A DNA stretch of 13,753 bases, from NCBI GenBank assembly GCA_035518875.1, contig DATIXD010000032.1, positions 1 to 13,753 on the forward strand. Reading direction: 5' to 3'. The first letter of the stretch is position 1, and each line of letters starts with the position of its first letter. The position numbers and the translations under genes were made by a program. This DNA comes from DATIXD01 sp035518875 (GTDB lineage: Bacteria; Pseudomonadota; Gammaproteobacteria; Methylococcales; Methylococcaceae). Below, piece by piece: positions 11,610 through 13,753 of this stretch. The notes beneath the pieces are model-generated. The model did no database searches. It was not told where the DNA came from and was given only the letters and a program-made list of their open reading frames with translations.

Positions 11610-13753
11610 ATGACAATCGAGCTTAGCGAGTTTTACCAAACCTTCTTCGATGAAGCCTCAGAGCATCTGGCCGAAATGGAAAGCCTGCTCCTTGGACTGA
11701 ACATCGATGCGCCCGATTTTGACGAATTGAATGCCATCTTTCGGGCAGCGCATTCGATCAAAGGCGGCAGCGGTATGTTCGGATTCAACGAGATGGTCGA
11801 GGTGACCCATATCCTGGAAACGTTGCTGGACCGAATCAGGAAAGGTGAGCTTCGGATCAACGAGGCTATGGTAGACGCCTTCCTCCAAGCTGCGGATATC
11901 ATCAAGGGTCAGATTGCCGCCCGGCAAGGTGGCGACTCCATAGAACAAAGCCAAGTCGATTGCATCTGCAACACGCTCCAGCAATTAAGCGACGACGGCC
12001 CGGCAATCGCCTCTGCTGTTCCCTCTCCAGCAGAATCGGCTGCAAGCCCAGCCGCCGCTTTTCTTGAGATCCGGTTTTTGCGGGAAGGCAGTCCGCTGGC
12101 CGAACCGGCTCCCTTCGACTGGCTTGTCGATAACCTGGGGGGGCTGGGTCAACTCGAGGTGGTCGATCCTGGAGAGGAGCCTGGCAAGCCGGCATTTCTG
12201 AAGTTGAGCCAATCGGCATCGGTCGATGCCATCAAGGAGGTGTTCGCGGCCTTTGTGCGACCCGAACAGGTCGAGATTAGCCACACTGCGCCGGCCGTCC
12301 CAGTGAGCACGCCGGACGAAGAAGCGGGTTATGGTTTCTTCACTAGTCCGGAAGAAGCCAAGTCCGCAGCTGAAAAGGCGCAGCTTGAGAATGAACAGGG
12401 TTTTGGCTTTTTTACCGGTACGGTCAGCGAACCTACAGCCGCTAAGTCGGCTGTAGAAAAGTCCGTTCAGGAAGGCACCAAGGCCGGAAGTGTCGAGCTC
12501 TTTGAAAAGGACACCAAGCCCCCGCATCAACGGGGCCCGAAAACGGAAGAGCGGCCGATACAAAAAGGAGCCTCTGCCGCCAACGCGGACACCTCGATTC
12601 GCGTCAACATCGACAAGGTGGATCAACTTATCAATCTGGTGGGGGAACTGGTCATCACCCAGGCGATGCTGGCGCAAACCGCGTCGGAGGTGGATCCGGT
12701 GCTGCATGAAAAGCTGCACAACGGCATCGGCTTGCTGGAACGCAGCACTCGGGACCTGCAAGAGGCGGTGATGTCCATTCGCATGATGCCCATGAGTTTC
12801 GTGTTCAGCCGTTTTCCGCGGATGGTGCGAGACATTGCCGGCAAGCTCAAGAAAGAGGTCAACTTCAAGACCCAGGGCGAAGCGACGGAGCTCGACAAAG
12901 GGGTGATCGAAAAGATCACCGATCCGTTGACCCATCTGGTGCGCAATAGCCTGGATCACGGCATTGAAGCGCCCGATGTGCGCGTTCAGAAAGGCAAGGA
13001 TCCCAAGGGTAATCTCATCCTGCGCGCCTTCCACCAGGGCGGCAATGTAGTGATCGAGGTACAGGATGACGGCGCCGGCCTCAACCGCGAAAAGATTCTC
13101 GCCAAGGCCCGAGAACGGGGCCTGCCTGTGTCCGACGGCATGGCCGAACAAGACGTCTGGCAGCTCATTCTTGCCCCGGGTTTTTCCACCGCCGACGTTG
13201 TCACCGATGTCTCCGGTAGAGGGGTGGGCATGGATGTGGTCAAGAAAAACATCGAATCCCTAAGTGGGCGGATAGAAATCGAATCCTATCAGGGTCTGGG
13301 TACCAAAATGACCATCCGCCTGCCCCTCACCCTGGCCATCCTGGATGGACTGTCCCTCAGGGTGGGGGCGGAAACCTTCATTATTCCGCTCACGGCGATT
13401 ATCGAGTCCATCCAGCCCAAGGCGGAGGACGTAAAAACCGTAGCCGGCCAAGGAGAAGTCGTGCAGGTTCGTGGCGAATATCTGCCGCTAACGGCGCTGT
13501 ACCGCGTTTTCAACATCCGCTCGCGCATCCGTCGGCCGCAGGAAGGTACCTTGATGATCGTCGAGGCCGATGGCGTCAAGGCGGCGTTACTGGTTGATGA
13601 ACTGCTGGGCCAGCACCAGGTGGTGATCAAGAGTCTGGAGACCAACTACCGAAAAGTACCCGGCATTTCCGGCGCCACCATCATGGGTGACGGACGGGTG
13701 GCCCTGATTCTCGATGTAACGGGCCTGGTCAGGATGAGCAAGGAGCAGGGTGG
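11610..13753 (+). CDS. cheA: Chemotaxis histidine kinase CheA (3' end missing)
   Basis: CheA autophosphorylates on its Hpt domain under receptor control and passes the phosphoryl group to CheY. The frame is open from ATG 11610 to the window end, 714 codons, with no stop reached. The P1/Hpt domain has the phosphorylated His48 in AAHSIKGGSG. A P2-like CheY-binding domain lies at about 151-227. The linker at 228-327 holds GYGFF (240-244), GFGFF (264-268) and GSVELF (293-298). P3 dimerisation starts near 329. P4 has the N box at Asn446 (VRNSLDHG), DDGAG from 486 and GRGVGMDVV at 536-544. The CheW-like P5 begins near 570 and looks nearly complete. The ribosome site is weak (TGAG nine bases upstream). 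Confidence 0.96.
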   Translation, partial: MTIELSEFYQTFFDEASEHLAEMESLLLGLNIDAPDFDELNAIFRAAHSIKGGSGMFGFNEMVEVTHILETLLDRIRKGELRINEAMVDAFLQAADIIKGQIAARQGGDSIEQSQVDCICNTLQQLSDDGPAIASAVPSPAESAASPAAAFLEIRFLREGSPLAEPAPFDWLVDNLGGLGQLEVVDPGEEPGKPAFLKLSQSASVDAIKEVFAAFVRPEQVEISHTAPAVPVSTPDEEAGYGFFTSPEEAKSAAEKAQLENEQGFGFFTGTVSEPTAAKSAVEKSVQEGTKAGSVELFEKDTKPPHQRGPKTEERPIQKGASAANADTSIRVNIDKVDQLINLVGELVITQAMLAQTASEVDPVLHEKLHNGIGLLERSTRDLQEAVMSIRMMPMSFVFSRFPRMVRDIAGKLKKEVNFKTQGEATELDKGVIEKITDPLTHLVRNSLDHGIEAPDVRVQKGKDPKGNLILRAFHQGGNVVIEVQDDGAGLNREKILAKARERGLPVSDGMAEQDVWQLILAPGFSTADVVTDVSGRGVGMDVVKKNIESLSGRIEIESYQGLGTKMTIRLPLTLAILDGLSLRVGAETFIIPLTAIIESIQPKAEDVKTVAGQGEVVQVRGEYLPLTALYRVFNIRSRIRRPQEGTLMIVEADGVKAALLVDELLGQHQVVIKSLETNYRKVPGISGATIMGDGRVALILDVTGLVRMSKEQG

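Noticed and set aside
11985..13151. Long open frame (388 codons) on the minus strand across cheA
   Set aside because: cheA is certain on the other strand from its domains. The antisense frame is a by-product of codon bias and shows no motif.

Overview
The window looks like the chromosome of a gammaproteobacterium with fairly high GC. The gene order lolB-ispE-tRNA-prs-rplY-pth, divergent from hemA-prfA-prmC, matches the order I recall from Pseudomonas. The Tyr-Gly-Thr tRNAs in front of tuf match the E. coli tufB operon. A methylotroph of the Methylococcales would fit the protein sequences, but that is an impression; nothing here proves it.

Layout. Positions 1-6128 are read from the minus strand. 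In transcription order the genes are a TPR lipoprotein (LbcA-like), lolB, ispE, tRNA-Gln, prs, rplY and pth. After pth a separate stable-RNA promoter (478-506) drives tRNA-Tyr, tRNA-Gly, tRNA-Thr and tuf, and tuf is cut by the window start. A divergent control region (6129-6444) carries the best hemA promoter, an inverted repeat next to its -35 box, and a second hairpin. Positions 6445-9685 are the plus-strand operon hemA-prfA-prmC, whose genes overlap by four bases at each junction. Positions 9686-10526 are sparse: one small unrecognised ORF (9891-10166) with a 16-bp palindrome just before it, then 360 bp with no convincing gene. Positions 10527-13753 are the start of a chemotaxis operon: a CheZ-like phosphatase candidate, cheY, and cheA, which runs off the window end.

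How the genes work together. The first two blocks are housekeeping: translation (EF-Tu, four tRNAs, L25, peptidyl-tRNA hydrolase, release factor 1 and its methylase), precursor supply (PRPP, isoprenoids, the first step of tetrapyrrole synthesis) and outer-membrane lipoprotein handling (LolB and a TPR lipoprotein). The third block is a phosphorelay in which CheA should phosphorylate CheY and the CheZ-like protein should dephosphorylate it.

I see no mobile element, CRISPR array, rRNA or defence system. The freshest material is in the chemotaxis block. The CheZ-like protein keeps the CheZ catalytic Asp/Gln spacing in an otherwise divergent protein and ends in GEIELF. The CheA linker contains a duplicated GFGFF-type unit and a nearly identical GSVELF. 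A shared short docking motif is my inference.
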